From BOG-908 sp963795825 (lineage in GTDB: Bacteria; Pseudomonadota; Alphaproteobacteria; Acetobacterales; Acetobacteraceae): a DNA stretch of 64,000 bases. Under the pieces are notes generated by a model, which saw only the letters and a list, made by a program, of their open reading frames with translations, was not told where the DNA came from and searched no databases. Shown here piece after piece: positions 7,242 to 15,683 of this stretch. Positions within the stretch are counted from its first letter, which is position 1; the number at the start of each line of letters is the position of its first letter. The translations under genes were made by a program, and so were the position numbers. The stretch is from contig CAWCIW010000002.1 in the NCBI GenBank assembly GCA_963795825.1, positions 124,001-188,000 of the forward strand, given 5' to 3'.

Positions 7242-8789
7242 TTAGCCTTTCTTGGGCACTGGCAGCGGCACGTAGCGTATGCCGTCCGTCCCCTGCACCA
7301 GCAGCAGGACGGACTTCCGGCTGCCGCTGCGCGCCTCGTCCAGCTTGTGCTTCATTTCGGCCGGCGTGTTCACCGGCGTCTGCGCCACTTCCACCACCAC
7401 GTCGCCGGGCTTGAGCCCGTAGCCGGCCGCGGTGCCGTCCGGCGCGATCTCGGTGATCACGATGCCCTTCTGCTGGGCGTCGATCTTGTATTTCTGCCGG
7501 GCCGCGTCGGTCAGCGGCGAAAGCTTCATGCCGAAGCTGGAGAACTCGACCGCGCCGGTCGCCGCCGGCTTGTGCGGCAGATCGGCGCCCAGCACCGCCG
7601 GCTTCTCGTCATCCGGCATTTCGGCCACGGTCACCTGCAGCGTCACGTGCTTGCCGGCGCGGAATACGTCCACTGGCACCTGCGTGTCGATCGGCGTCTC
7701 GGCCACCACGCGCGGCAGGGTCTTCATCTCCTTGAGCGGCTGGCCGTTGAAGGAGAGGATGATGTCGCCGTTCTGGATATGCGCACGGTCGGCCGGCCCG
7801 TCATGGTTCACGCCGGCCACCAGCGCGCCCTCGGCGGCGTTCTCCGGCTGGTGCAGGCCGAGGCTCTCGGCGATGTCAGGCGTCACCTGCTGGATGCGCA
7901 CGCCGAGCCAGCCGCGCCGCGGGTGGCCATACTTGCGTAGCTGGTCGACCACATTGCGCGCCTCGTCGGACGGGATCGAGAACCCGACGCCAACCGACCC
8001 GCCGGACTCCGAGTAGATCGCGGTGTTGATGCCGATCACCTCGCCGGCCATGTTGAACAGCGGGCCGCCGGAATTGCCCTTGTTGATCGCGGCGTCGGTC
8101 TGGATGAAATCGTCGTAGGGGCCCTGCTGGATGTCCCGCCCGCGCGCGCTCACGATTCCGGCCGTCACCGATCCGCCCAGCCCGAACGGGTTGCCGATGG
8201 CAATTACCCAGTCGCCCACCCGGCTCGCGTCGCTGTGGCCGAAAGGCACAGTCGGCAGCTTGTGCGCGGGATGCACCTGCAGCACGGCCAGGTCGTAACG
8301 GTCGTCATGGCCGACGAGCGTCGCCTTGAGCGTCGTGTTGTCCTGCAGAATCACGGTGATCTCGTCGGCGCCCTCGATCACGTGGTTGTTCGTCACGATG
8401 ATTCCCGAGCCGTCGATGATGAAGCCGGAGCCGAGCGACTGCAGGCGGTGCGGCTTGCCATGCGGGGAGCCCTGGTCGCCGCCGTCCTGGTCCGGCGAGT
8501 CCTCGCCCTGGTCGCCGTTATCGTCGCCGCTGCCATCGCCGCCATGCGGGTGCGCGCGGTTCATGAAATCCTTGAAGAACTGCTCGAACGGCGATCCCGG
8601 CGGGAAGGACGGCATTTCCGGCCCCTTGTCGCTGGCGGCCGTCTTCACGTTCTGCGTGGAGCTGACATTGACCACGGCCGGCAGCAGGCGCTCGGCGAGA
8701 TCGGCAAAACTGTCCGGTGCGCCGCGGGCATAGGCGCCGGCGGGGATGCTCAGGGCGGTGGCCAGAGCCAGCAGGGGGGAGAGGCGCAT
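7242..8789 (-). CDS. Do-family periplasmic serine protease (DegP/DegQ type)
   Basis: HtrA-type protease/chaperone of 515 residues that degrades misfolded envelope proteins. Signal peptide at residues 1-21. The triad is His136 (NNHVIEG), Asp166 (RYDLAVL) and Ser240 (GNSGGPLF). Two PDZ domains follow (around residues 285-385 and 410-510). The N-terminal segment at residues 80-113 is a Gly/Asp/His-rich insert (HGGDGSGDDNGDQG and so on), longer and more acidic than the usual Q-linker. Upstream lie a paired-hairpin element and then hflC on the same strand. DegP and DegQ cannot be told apart here. Confidence 0.93.
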   Translation of the reverse strand: MRLSPLLALATALSIPAGAYARGAPDSFADLAERLLPAVVNVSSTQNVKTAASDKGPEMPSFPPGSPFEQFFKDFMNRAHPHGGDGSGDDNGDQGEDSPDQDGGDQGSPHGKPHRLQSLGSGFIIDGSGIIVTNNHVIEGADEITVILQDNTTLKATLVGHDDRYDLAVLQVHPAHKLPTVPFGHSDASRVGDWVIAIGNPFGLGGSVTAGIVSARGRDIQQGPYDDFIQTDAAINKGNSGGPLFNMAGEVIGINTAIYSESGGSVGVGFSIPSDEARNVVDQLRKYGHPRRGWLGVRIQQVTPDIAESLGLHQPENAAEGALVAGVNHDGPADRAHIQNGDIILSFNGQPLKEMKTLPRVVAETPIDTQVPVDVFRAGKHVTLQVTVAEMPDDEKPAVLGADLPHKPAATGAVEFSSFGMKLSPLTDAARQKYKIDAQQKGIVITEIAPDGTAAGYGLKPGDVVVEVAQTPVNTPAEMKHKLDEARSGSRKSVLLLVQGTDGIRYVPLPVPKKG

Positions 8790-8879
8790 CGCGGCTTTAT
8801 CCTTATGACAAGGCAGTGTGGCCCTTGCCTCTTAGAAGGAGCAAGTGGGCATGCTGGATTGCAAGGGAAGCCTTGTCAG

Positions 8880-9039
8880 GAAGCAAGCAAGGCCTTCTTT
8901 TTTGCAAAAAAGAAGCAAAAACTTTTGCTATGACGCACCTGAGGCGCTCCCGCATGATCCGGAATAGGTCACGCCGCTCAAAATGCGTCGGAGCAAAAGC
9001 TTTTTGCTTCTTTTTCTCGAAAAAGAAGGCCTTGCTTCC
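8880..9039. repeat. Paired-hairpin element, mixed arms
   Basis: A hybrid copy. The left arm is type I (CTTCTTTTTTGCAAAAAAGAAG, then CAAAAACTTTTGC) and the right arm is type II (GCAAAAGCTTTTTGC, CTTCTTTTTCTCGAAAAAGAAG). It lies between the Do protease gene and hflC, both on the minus strand. The TAA stop of hflC (9040-9042 on the plus strand as TTA) is at its right edge. Confidence 0.8.
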
Positions 9040-9909
9040 TTACGGCGCCGGCACCCCAGACAAAAGCTTCAGGAAATCATCCTGCGGCGAAAGCACCAGC
9101 CGCGACTTGCCCGCAGCAAATGCCGACCGATACGCCTGCAACGTCCGCCACGTCGCGAAGAACTTCGGATCGCGCTGGAACGCCTCGGCATAGATCGCGA
9201 TCGCCTTCGCCTCGCCCTCGCCGCGCAACCGGTCCGCGTCCGCACGCGCCTGCGCCACCAGCACGGTCTTCTGCCTGTCCGCATCTGCCTTGATACGCGC
9301 GGAAGCCTCCGCACCCTCGGCCCGCGCCTGGGCCGCCACGCGCTTGCGCTCGGATTGCATGCGCTGGAGGATCGCCTCGGTGTTCTCCTCCGGCAGGTCG
9401 GCGCGGCGTATCCGCACGTCGACGATCTGCACGCCGAACCCGTGCATCTCGCCGTTCACCTGGTTCTTGATCGCCGTCATGATCCGCTGCCGCTGGTTGG
9501 ACAGCACGTCCGCCAGCGTCTCGCCGCCCAGCACACGTCGCAGGCTGCTCGTCACCACGGAATCCAGCCGCGCGCGTATGCCCTCCTCGGTGGCGCCGAC
9601 CGACTGGTAATATTGCAGCGGGTTGGTGATCAGGTAGCGCGTGAAGCTGTCCACGATCAGCCGGCGCTGGTCGCCCAGGATCGCCTCGACAGGCGGCGCC
9701 TCGTAGTCGAGCAGCCGCTTGTCGAACACGTTGGCCGTCTGGATCAGCGGAAGCTTGAAATGCAGCCCGGGCGTGGTCACCACCTGGCGCGGTTCGCCGA
9801 GCTGCGTGATCAGCACGATGTCGGTCTGGTTCACCTCGTAGAAACACAGATCGACCACGATGAACAAGGCGAGCAGGGCGGCAAGTCCGGCCACGAAAAA
9901 GCGGTTCAT
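9040..9909 (-). CDS. hflC: HflC, modulator of FtsH
   Basis: SPFH/prohibitin-family membrane protein of 289 residues. With HflK it forms the large periplasmic cage that surrounds the FtsH protease. A single N-terminal membrane segment at about residues 5-24 is followed by the family opening FYEVNQTDIVLITQLGEP and a charged helical region with RMQSERKRVAAQARAEG. It overlaps hflK by four bases (ATGA), so the pair is translationally coupled with hflK first, as is usual. Confidence 0.96.
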   Translation of the reverse strand: MNRFFVAGLAALLALFIVVDLCFYEVNQTDIVLITQLGEPRQVVTTPGLHFKLPLIQTANVFDKRLLDYEAPPVEAILGDQRRLIVDSFTRYLITNPLQYYQSVGATEEGIRARLDSVVTSSLRRVLGGETLADVLSNQRQRIMTAIKNQVNGEMHGFGVQIVDVRIRRADLPEENTEAILQRMQSERKRVAAQARAEGAEASARIKADADRQKTVLVAQARADADRLRGEGEAKAIAIYAEAFQRDPKFFATWRTLQAYRSAFAAGKSRLVLSPQDDFLKLLSGVPAP

Positions 9910-11075
9910 TTCGTGGCTCCCTGGTCGGCGGTAGAGGCACCGAGCGGCAGCATCGGCAGGATGCCCCGCACCTTGTCGTCCACCACGATCGTCGGCGTGT
10001 GGGCCAGCACGTCCTGCATGGTGTCGATGTAGAGGCGACGCAATGTCACGTCCTTGGCCTGGCTGTAGGCGGCATACACGCTGAGGAAGCGCTGCGCCTC
10101 GCCGCTTGCGGTACTGACGGCGGCGGTCTTGGCGCCGTTCGCCTCCGCCGTGATGGCGGCCGCTTCGCCGCGGGCGCGCGGCACGATGTCGTTGGCGTAG
10201 CTCTGCGCCTCGTTGCGTGCGGTGTCGGCATCCGTATTGGCGCGCTGCACGTCGCGGAACGCCTCGATCACGTCGGCCGGCGGATCGACCTTCTGCAGCT
10301 GCACCTGGGTGATCTCGATGCCCGATTTATACTGGTCGAGTATCGCCTGGGTGCCGCTGGTCACCGCCTGCTCGATCGCGGCGCGGCCCTCTGTCAGTGC
10401 GGACTGGATGTTGGTGTGCCCGACCACCTGGCGCAGCACGCTCTCGGCGGCCGACTTCACCGTATAGTCTGGATTGCGCGTGTTGAACGCGTAAGCCGGC
10501 GCGTCGGAGATGCGCCAGAACACGCTGGCATTGATGTCCACGATGTTCTCGTCGCCGGTCAGCATCAGGCTCTCTGCCGTCACGTCGCGCGCCGGCAACC
10601 CGCGCGCCGGCTCCTCGCGCCCGCCGCCGAGCGTGCGGGCGGTGACGTCCGGCTCTTCGCCGTCGCTCTGGAAGCCGATCTCGACGCGGTTGATGCGGGT
10701 GACGGGCAGGATCTGCACCGTTTCGACCGGCCAGGGCAGGTGGTAGTTCAGGCCGGGCGGCGTGCTGCCCACATAGGCGCCGAAGCGCAGCACCAGGCCC
10801 TGCTCGTCCGGCTCCACGCGGTAGATGCCGGTGGCCAGCCAGAGCGCGGCCACGGCAACCACCGCCACGACGGCAAGCCCCGACGTGCCACCACCCAGAA
10901 CGCGCCTGGCAAACGCACGCAACTGGCCGAGAAACTGCTCCAGCTCGGGCGGCATCTGCCCGCCGCCGCCGCTGCCGCCTCCGTTGCCGCCGCCACCCCA
11001 GGGCCCCTTGATAGGCGTATTGGGCGGCCGGCGCGCGCCGCCACCAATGTTCCACGGATTCTGATCGGACGGCAT
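9906..11075 (-). CDS. hflK: HflK, modulator of FtsH
   Basis: SPFH-family partner of HflC, 389 residues. The Gly/Pro-rich N-terminus (GPWGGGGNGGGSGGGG and similar) is cytoplasmic and precedes a membrane segment near residues 62-81 (AVVAVVAVAALWLATGIY). The SPFH domain follows (VEPDEQGLVLRFG, LPWPVE), then a C-terminal helical region AQSYANDIVPRARGEAA. It is the first gene of the hflK-hflC unit and diverges from mrp with about 107 bp between starts. Identification is firm. Confidence 0.96.
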   Translation of the reverse strand: MPSDQNPWNIGGGARRPPNTPIKGPWGGGGNGGGSGGGGQMPPELEQFLGQLRAFARRVLGGGTSGLAVVAVVAVAALWLATGIYRVEPDEQGLVLRFGAYVGSTPPGLNYHLPWPVETVQILPVTRINRVEIGFQSDGEEPDVTARTLGGGREEPARGLPARDVTAESLMLTGDENIVDINASVFWRISDAPAYAFNTRNPDYTVKSAAESVLRQVVGHTNIQSALTEGRAAIEQAVTSGTQAILDQYKSGIEITQVQLQKVDPPADVIEAFRDVQRANTDADTARNEAQSYANDIVPRARGEAAAITAEANGAKTAAVSTASGEAQRFLSVYAAYSQAKDVTLRRLYIDTMQDVLAHTPTIVVDDKVRGILPMLPLGASTADQGATK

Positions 11076-11182
11076 GAGGCAGAGATACTCCTGGACGGGT
11101 GCGCATTTGCGCTGACTTGAAGCTGCGTCATAACCCGGCGGTGTGGCACGGATATGGACCCGGCCCAGGAGTTTGCAAAGCT

Positions 11183-12298
11183 ATGACCGACCGGCCGCTC
11201 CAGGAGAACGCGCTGATGGATGCGCTGCGCGCGGTCGCCGGCCCGGATGGGCGCGACATCGTGGCGGCGGGCCTCGTGGACGGCATCCAGATCAAGGACG
11301 GCCTGGTCCAGCTCGCGTTACGCACGGACCGGGCGCAGGTGGGCCGCATGGAACGCGTGGCCGCGGAAGCCACCACGCTGCTGCGCCGACAACCCGGCGT
11401 GCTGAACGCGTCCGTCGTGCTGACCGCGCACCGCGCCGCGCCCGTCGCATCCGCCCCACCGGCCCCCACCGCGCAACCGTCGCTCACCGAGCCGCCGCGC
11501 GGCGTGATGCGCGGCCACGGCGAAGACCCGAACGGCGCCAAGTTCCTGCCGACCGTGCACCGGGTGATCGCGGTGGCCTCCGGCAAAGGCGGCGTTGGCA
11601 AGAGCACGGTGGCGGTGAACCTGGCCGCCGCGCTCGCCGGCATGGGCCTGCGCACCGGCCTGATCGACGCCGACATACACGGCCCCAGCATGGGCCGCAT
11701 GCTCGGCATCACCCGCAAGCCGGAGACGGTGGGCAAGATGCTGCAACCCGTCCTGGCGTTCGGGCTGAAAACGATGTCGATGGCCTATCTGGTGCCGGAG
11801 GACCAGCCGATGATCTGGCGCGGCCCGATGGTGATGGGCGCGCTGCAGCAGATGCTCGGCCAGACCGAATGGGGCGAGCTGGACGCGATGGTGATCGACC
11901 TGCCGCCCGGCACCGGCGACGCGCAGCTCACCCTGGCGCAGCGCGTGAATGTGGCCGGCGCGGTGATCGTCAGCACGCCGCAGGATATCGCGCTGATCGA
12001 CGCAAGGCGTGGCGTCGCGATGTTCGAGAAAGTGGGCGTGCGCATCCTCGGCGTGGTGGAGAATATGAGCTTTTTCCACTGCCCGAATTGCGGGCATGAT
12101 TCGCATATTTTCGGGCATGGCGGGGCCAGGACGGAGGCTTTGCGGCTGGGGGTGCCGTTCTTGGGGGAGATACCGTTGCTGCTTGATGTGCGGCAGGCGG
12201 GGGATGCGGGGCAGCCTATTGTGCTGTCGGCGCCGGCGAGTGCGGGTGCTTTGGCGTTTACCACTCTGGCGAAATCGGTTTGGGAAAGCGTCAGGTAA
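11183..12298 (+). CDS. mrp: Mrp/ApbC Fe-S cluster carrier ATPase
   Basis: P-loop ATPase of 371 residues that carries and delivers Fe-S clusters. An N-terminal MIP18/DUF59-like domain (residues about 5-90) comes first, followed by a low-complexity Ala/Pro linker. The ATPase begins with the deviant Walker A GKGGVGKST near residue 135. The cluster-ligand CxxC is CPNCG near residue 297. ATG at 11183 begins MTDRPLQENAL; the in-frame upstream ATG at 11099 would add 28 unsupported residues. The stop TAA is at the edge of the next repeat element. It is divergent from hflK. Confidence 0.94.
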   Translation: MTDRPLQENALMDALRAVAGPDGRDIVAAGLVDGIQIKDGLVQLALRTDRAQVGRMERVAAEATTLLRRQPGVLNASVVLTAHRAAPVASAPPAPTAQPSLTEPPRGVMRGHGEDPNGAKFLPTVHRVIAVASGKGGVGKSTVAVNLAAALAGMGLRTGLIDADIHGPSMGRMLGITRKPETVGKMLQPVLAFGLKTMSMAYLVPEDQPMIWRGPMVMGALQQMLGQTEWGELDAMVIDLPPGTGDAQLTLAQRVNVAGAVIVSTPQDIALIDARRGVAMFEKVGVRILGVVENMSFFHCPNCGHDSHIFGHGGARTEALRLGVPFLGEIPLLLDVRQAGDAGQPIVLSAPASAGALAFTTLAKSVWESVR

Positions 12299-12473
12299 GC
12301 AAGCAGTCCTTTTTTGAAAAAAAGGACCAAAAAACTTTTGCGTTCCCCGTGGCAGATAGCGCCCGCGCCGCCTCCGCAAGGCCCGCACTGGCAGAACGAG
12401 CGCGGGCGGCCCTGCAGCGGGGAACGCAAAAGTTTTTTGCTTCTTTTTTTCAAAAAAGAAGGCCTTGCCTTGC
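12299..12473. repeat. Paired-hairpin element, type I, GC-rich core
   Basis: Between convergent mrp and methyltransferase genes. The paired arms extend into TTTTGCGTTCCCCG on the left and CGGGGAACGCAAAA on the right, an exact 14-base complement unlike the GCTCC form of most copies. The left stem is GTCC/GGAC and the right is CTTC/GAAG, so the two hairpins of one copy can carry different stems. Confidence 0.85.
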
Positions 12474-13313
12474 CTACTCGAAAAACGTGGAGAGACTAAC
12501 CTCCCCGGACCCAGGCCGAAGCGGCTTAGGCTGGCTCGCCGCCGGCGACCACCCCGTCAACATCGCCAGCCGCAGCCGCACCGCCATACGCCCTCCCTGC
12601 GTCGGCAGTCCCGCGAGCGACGCCGCCACCAGGTCGCGCGGCGGTATCCGCTTGTCCCGCAGCGCAACCGCGTTGCTCTCGCCCGCGGCGCGCAGATCGG
12701 CCGGCAGATCAAACGGGTTGGCGTAGAGCAGCTCGATCTCGTCCGCGTCGGCCACCGGCAAGGCGAAGCCGGCGCGCTGCAGCAGGGCCGCGCAATCGGG
12801 CAGGTCCGCGAACGGCGAGATGCGCGGCGAGGCGCCGCCGGTCAGCAGCGCTTCGGCCTCGGTCAGCGTCGCGCGCCACGTGTCCATTGTGCCGAGCGCG
12901 GGCAGGCTCGCCAGCAGCAGCCCATCCGGCCGGAGCGCCATGCGCAACTGGATCAGCGCGCCGGGCAGGTCGTTCACCCAGTGCAACGACAGATTGGCCA
13001 CCACCAGGTCGAAGCTGCCGGGCGCGAACGGCAGCGCCTCCTCGTCGCCGGCCACCGCCAGGCCGCCGCTCAGCGCGGCCATGCGGGCGGAGAGATCCAG
13101 GCTGACGCAGGCGATTCCGCGCGCCTGCAACAGGGGCGCGATCACGCCGCGGCCGCCTATGTCGAGCGCCTGGGTGAAGCGGTGGGTGGTGTCGTCCAGG
13201 CGATCGAGCAGGCGGTCCGCGACGTTTGCCAGGATCGGGGCGACGCGGCTCACATGCGGGGCTGCGCGCTCGCGGTGTCGGCGGACGGCGTGGCGATCGA
13301 AGACCTCTATCAT
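12474..13313 (-). CDS. Class I SAM-dependent methyltransferase, NDUFAF5-like
   Basis: 279-residue class I methyltransferase. The SAM-binding motif I is ALDIGGRGVIAP and motif II-like VSLDLSARM follows; the mid-domain has DLVVANLSLHWVNDLPGAL. The N-terminus IEVFDRHAVRRHRERAAP and the position next to comF/grxC match the alphaproteobacterial relatives of mitochondrial NDUFAF5, a complex I assembly hydroxylase/methyltransferase-fold protein (established for the family; here inferred by resemblance). An alternative is a BioC-like methyltransferase. ATG at 13313 gives the usual length. It diverges from comF across a single compact hairpin. Confidence 0.8.
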   Translation of the reverse strand: MIEVFDRHAVRRHRERAAPHVSRVAPILANVADRLLDRLDDTTHRFTQALDIGGRGVIAPLLQARGIACVSLDLSARMAALSGGLAVAGDEEALPFAPGSFDLVVANLSLHWVNDLPGALIQLRMALRPDGLLLASLPALGTMDTWRATLTEAEALLTGGASPRISPFADLPDCAALLQRAGFALPVADADEIELLYANPFDLPADLRAAGESNAVALRDKRIPPRDLVAASLAGLPTQGGRMAVRLRLAMLTGWSPAASQPKPLRPGSGEVSLSTFFE

Positions 13314-13340
13314 GGGTGGGAGATGGGGGGGAGGCAGGCG

Positions 13341-13389
13341 AGGCAAGCAGTCCTTTTTTGAAAAAAAGGACTGCTTGCTTCGCTTGCCT
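13341..13389. repeat. Compact single-hairpin copy of the element
   Basis: A near-perfect palindrome, GCAAGCAGTCCTTTTTT pairing with AAAAAAGGACTGCTTGC, with almost no loop. It looks like a left hairpin outer arm joined to a right hairpin outer arm with the whole core removed. It lies in the roughly 95 bp between two divergent starts (methyltransferase and comF), where promoters must also fit. Confidence 0.75.
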
Positions 13390-13406
13390 GGCCCTAATCA
13401 CCACCA

Positions 13407-14159
13407 ATGCTCAAAGCGCTGCTGAACCTGGTGCTCCCCGCCACCTGCGCCGCCTGCGACAGCACCGTCGACGCCCCAGGCCAGCTCTGCGCCCCCTGCT
13501 TCACCAGCCTCAACTTCGTCGCCGCGCCCTACTGCAGATCCTGCGGCCTGCCCTTTGCCATCCAAGGCGAAATCATCTGCGCGACCTGCCAGGCCAACCC
13601 GCCGCCGTGGCAGGAGGCGCGCGCGGCCCTGGTGTATGACGGCGCGTCCAGGGGCCTGATCCTCACCTTCAAGAACGCCGACCGCACCGAGCTCGCCGGC
13701 ACGCTGGCGTTGCACATGGAACGCGCCGGCGCGGACCTGCTGGCGCAAGCCGACCTTCTGGTGCCGGTGCCGCTGCATCGCTGGCGGCTGCTGCGCCGGC
13801 GCTACAACCAGTCCGCGCTCCTCGCAGCGGCGCTGGCCAGGCGCACCGGCCGGCCAACTCTGCCCGACGCGCTGCGCCGCAGCCGGGCCACCCGATCGCT
13901 GGGCGGCCTGCCCGCGGCCGAGCGCGCCGCGCTGCTGACGGGCGCCATTACCGTGCGCCCCGGCCGCACCGCCGCTCTGGCCGGGCGGCGCGTGTTGCTG
14001 ATCGACGACGTGCTCACCTCGGGCGCCACCGCGCGGGCCTGCACGCTCGCCCTTCTTGAAGCCGGGGCTGCGCGCATCGACGTGCTGGTGGCAAGCCGGG
14101 TCGCCGATCCGCGCCTCGAAGCCACGCCCAAGCCAGGAACCGATGATGAAGACAGTTGA
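13407..14159 (+). CDS. comF: ComF-family phosphoribosyltransferase-like protein
   Basis: 250-residue ComF/GntX-type protein. The N-terminal zinc ribbon has pairs CAAC, CAPC, CRSC and CATC (residues about 10-65). The C-terminal phosphoribosyltransferase domain has the PRPP loop VLLIDDVLTSGATARA. In naturally transformable bacteria ComFC takes part in DNA uptake; in alphaproteobacteria its role is mostly unproven. The stop region overlaps the start of grxC by 17 bases, so the two are coupled. Family assignment is firm. Confidence 0.92.
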   Translation: MLKALLNLVLPATCAACDSTVDAPGQLCAPCFTSLNFVAAPYCRSCGLPFAIQGEIICATCQANPPPWQEARAALVYDGASRGLILTFKNADRTELAGTLALHMERAGADLLAQADLLVPVPLHRWRLLRRRYNQSALLAAALARRTGRPTLPDALRRSRATRSLGGLPAAERAALLTGAITVRPGRTAALAGRRVLLIDDVLTSGATARACTLALLEAGAARIDVLVASRVADPRLEATPKPGTDDEDS

Positions 14160-14400
14160 AATCTACACCCAGCCGTTCTGCCCGTACTGCGCCCGCGCGC
14201 TGAACCTGCTGACCAGGAAAGGCGTGGCCTTCAAGGAGATCGAGGCGCCGGGCGGCTCGCCGGCGCGCGACGAGGCTGCCAAGCGGTCGGGCGGCAGCAG
14301 CTCGGTGCCGCAGATCTTCATCGATGGCACCCATATCGGCGGCAGCGACGACCTGGCCGCGCTGGACCGCGACGGCAAGCTCGACGCGATGCTGGCGTAA
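14143..14400 (+). CDS. grxC: Glutaredoxin 3
   Basis: 85-residue dithiol glutaredoxin, a GSH-dependent disulfide reductase in the cytoplasm. Active site CPYC in TQPFCPYCARAL, cis-Pro motif SSVPQIFI and GSH-binding GGSDDLAAL are all present. Two ATGs in a row (14143, 14146) follow an AGGA site; the first is used here but the second is equally good. It is translationally coupled to comF, the usual alphaproteobacterial order. The TAA stop is the first base triplet next to a repeat element. Confidence 0.95.
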   Translation: MMKTVEIYTQPFCPYCARALNLLTRKGVAFKEIEAPGGSPARDEAAKRSGGSSSVPQIFIDGTHIGGSDDLAALDRDGKLDAMLA

Positions 14401-14575
14401 GGAAGAAAGCAGTCCTTTTTCGAGAAAAAGGACCAAAAAGCTTTTGCCATGACGCCTGCACCGCGGCCTACAGTCGTCCTGCCAGTCGATGCGGCTGCAA
14501 CAAGAGCCAGATCGTCGGGCAGGCGTCGGAGCAAAAGCTTTTTGGTCCTTTTTCTCGAAAAAGGACTGCTTTCTT
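14401..14575. repeat. Paired-hairpin element, type II
   Basis: Between grxC and the DUF1178 gene (tandem, plus strand). Both hairpins use GTCC/GGAC stems with a TTTTTC(T)CGAAAAA loop region. The arms are CAAAAAGCTTTTGC and GCAAAAGCTTTTTG. The core is bounded by GACGCCTGCA/GGCAGGCGTC and is in the orientation with GATGCGGCTGCAA on the plus strand. Confidence 0.88.
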
Positions 14576-14643
14576 CCTAACTTTACTGTGCCGACCAAAA
14601 GCCCCCCGACCATCATCGTCCAGCGAAAGTCCGTTCCCACCCG

Positions 14644-15135
14644 ATGATCCACTACGCCCTACGCTGCGACGCCGGCCATACCTTCGACGGCTGGTTCCGC
14701 GGCAGCGCCGCCTTTGACGCGCAAGCCGGGTCCGGCCTGCTCGCCTGTCCGCTCTGTGCCAGCCCCAGGGTCAGCCGCGCGATGATGTCGCCGCGCGTAT
14801 CGTCGGGCGCGCCGGCTCCGGTGCGCCCGACCGCCGGGGCCGATGCGCCGGCGCAGCAGGTGGCACTCCCCCAGCCGCCCCCATCCACCAGCGTCGGCGG
14901 GCTCGCCGACATGCCGGACCAGGTGCGCGCCGCCCTGCAGCGGATACGCGCCGAGGTGGAGAGCAAGTGCGACTATGTCGGGCCGCGTTTCGCCGACGCC
15001 GCGCGCGCCATGCATGACGGCTCGGAGACGCCGCGTGCGATTTACGGGGAGACCACGCCGGACCAGGCGGCCGCCCTGGCCGATGACGGGATCGAGGTGG
15101 CCCGCATACCCTGGGTGCCCCGTGCCGAGGGCTAG
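14644..15135 (+). CDS. DUF1178 family protein
   Basis: 163-residue zinc-ribbon-like protein of the DUF1178 family, function unknown. The diagnostic start MIHYALRCDAGHTFDGWFR and the following CPLCASPRVSRAMMSPRV hold the two Cys/His sites. The C-terminal part has VESKCDYVGPRFADAAR and AIYGE. The gene usually sits with comF, grxC and a nitrilase-family gene; the nitrilase gene is missing here. It overlaps the next gene by 14 bases. Confidence 0.9.
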   Translation: MIHYALRCDAGHTFDGWFRGSAAFDAQAGSGLLACPLCASPRVSRAMMSPRVSSGAPAPVRPTAGADAPAQQVALPQPPPSTSVGGLADMPDQVRAALQRIRAEVESKCDYVGPRFADAARAMHDGSETPRAIYGETTPDQAAALADDGIEVARIPWVPRAEG

Positions 15136-15583
15136 CCGCGCGCTGCTGTTGCGCGCCGTCGTGGCGTTCGTGGCGGGCGGCCTGGTCTGTGCGGCGCCGG
15201 CCGCCGCGCGCGGTCCGGTCGGCTACTGGTTCACCGAGGATCTCGGCGGCATCGTCCAGATCCAGCCCTGCGGCGGCGATATCCTGTGCGGCACTATTAT
15301 CGGCCTGCGCGACTGGCCGGCGTCCGGCAAGCGCCTGGACTGGCGGGGCAACCCGCAATGCGGTTTCGCCCTGCTGCGCAACCTCCGCCCGCAGGATGAC
15401 GGCCGCTGGCACGGCACCGTCACCAACCCCGAGGACGGCCAGACCTACACTGCCGAAGTGTGGGTGCCGGAGGACGGCATATTGCGGCTGCGGGGCTATA
15501 TCGGCCTGCCGATCCTCGGATCCACCCAGCGCTGGCGCCCGTCACCGACCGGGGCACGGCCGGATTGTCACTATTTGAGGTGA
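15122..15583 (+). CDS. DUF2147 domain secreted protein
   Basis: Exported protein of 153 residues. The DUF2147 domain follows a signal peptide that ends in CAAPAAARG. The domain's features GYWFTEDLGGIVQIQPCGG, CGTIIGL, a Gly-rich middle and LRGYIGLPILGSTQRW are present. No ATG fits; GTG at 15122 gives a clean signal peptide and overlaps the DUF1178 gene end, suggesting coupling. Function unknown. The family is well supported, the start moderately. Confidence 0.8.
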   Translation: MPRASRALLLRAVVAFVAGGLVCAAPAAARGPVGYWFTEDLGGIVQIQPCGGDILCGTIIGLRDWPASGKRLDWRGNPQCGFALLRNLRPQDDGRWHGTVTNPEDGQTYTAEVWVPEDGILRLRGYIGLPILGSTQRWRPSPTGARPDCHYLR

Positions 15584-15683
15584 TCTCCATGCCCGGCCGG
15601 CATGGCTCATATGTAGTAAGCCTGCTTATAATCCGCTGCGTTGTGCATATGTTGCATTGCGGTAATCAGCGTGGAGCAGCATC

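Noticed and set aside
14401..14575. Paired-hairpin elements as simple intrinsic terminators
   Set aside because: They have AT-rich stems without a following T run and also occur in divergent promoter gaps. Termination is possible for some copies but does not explain the family.
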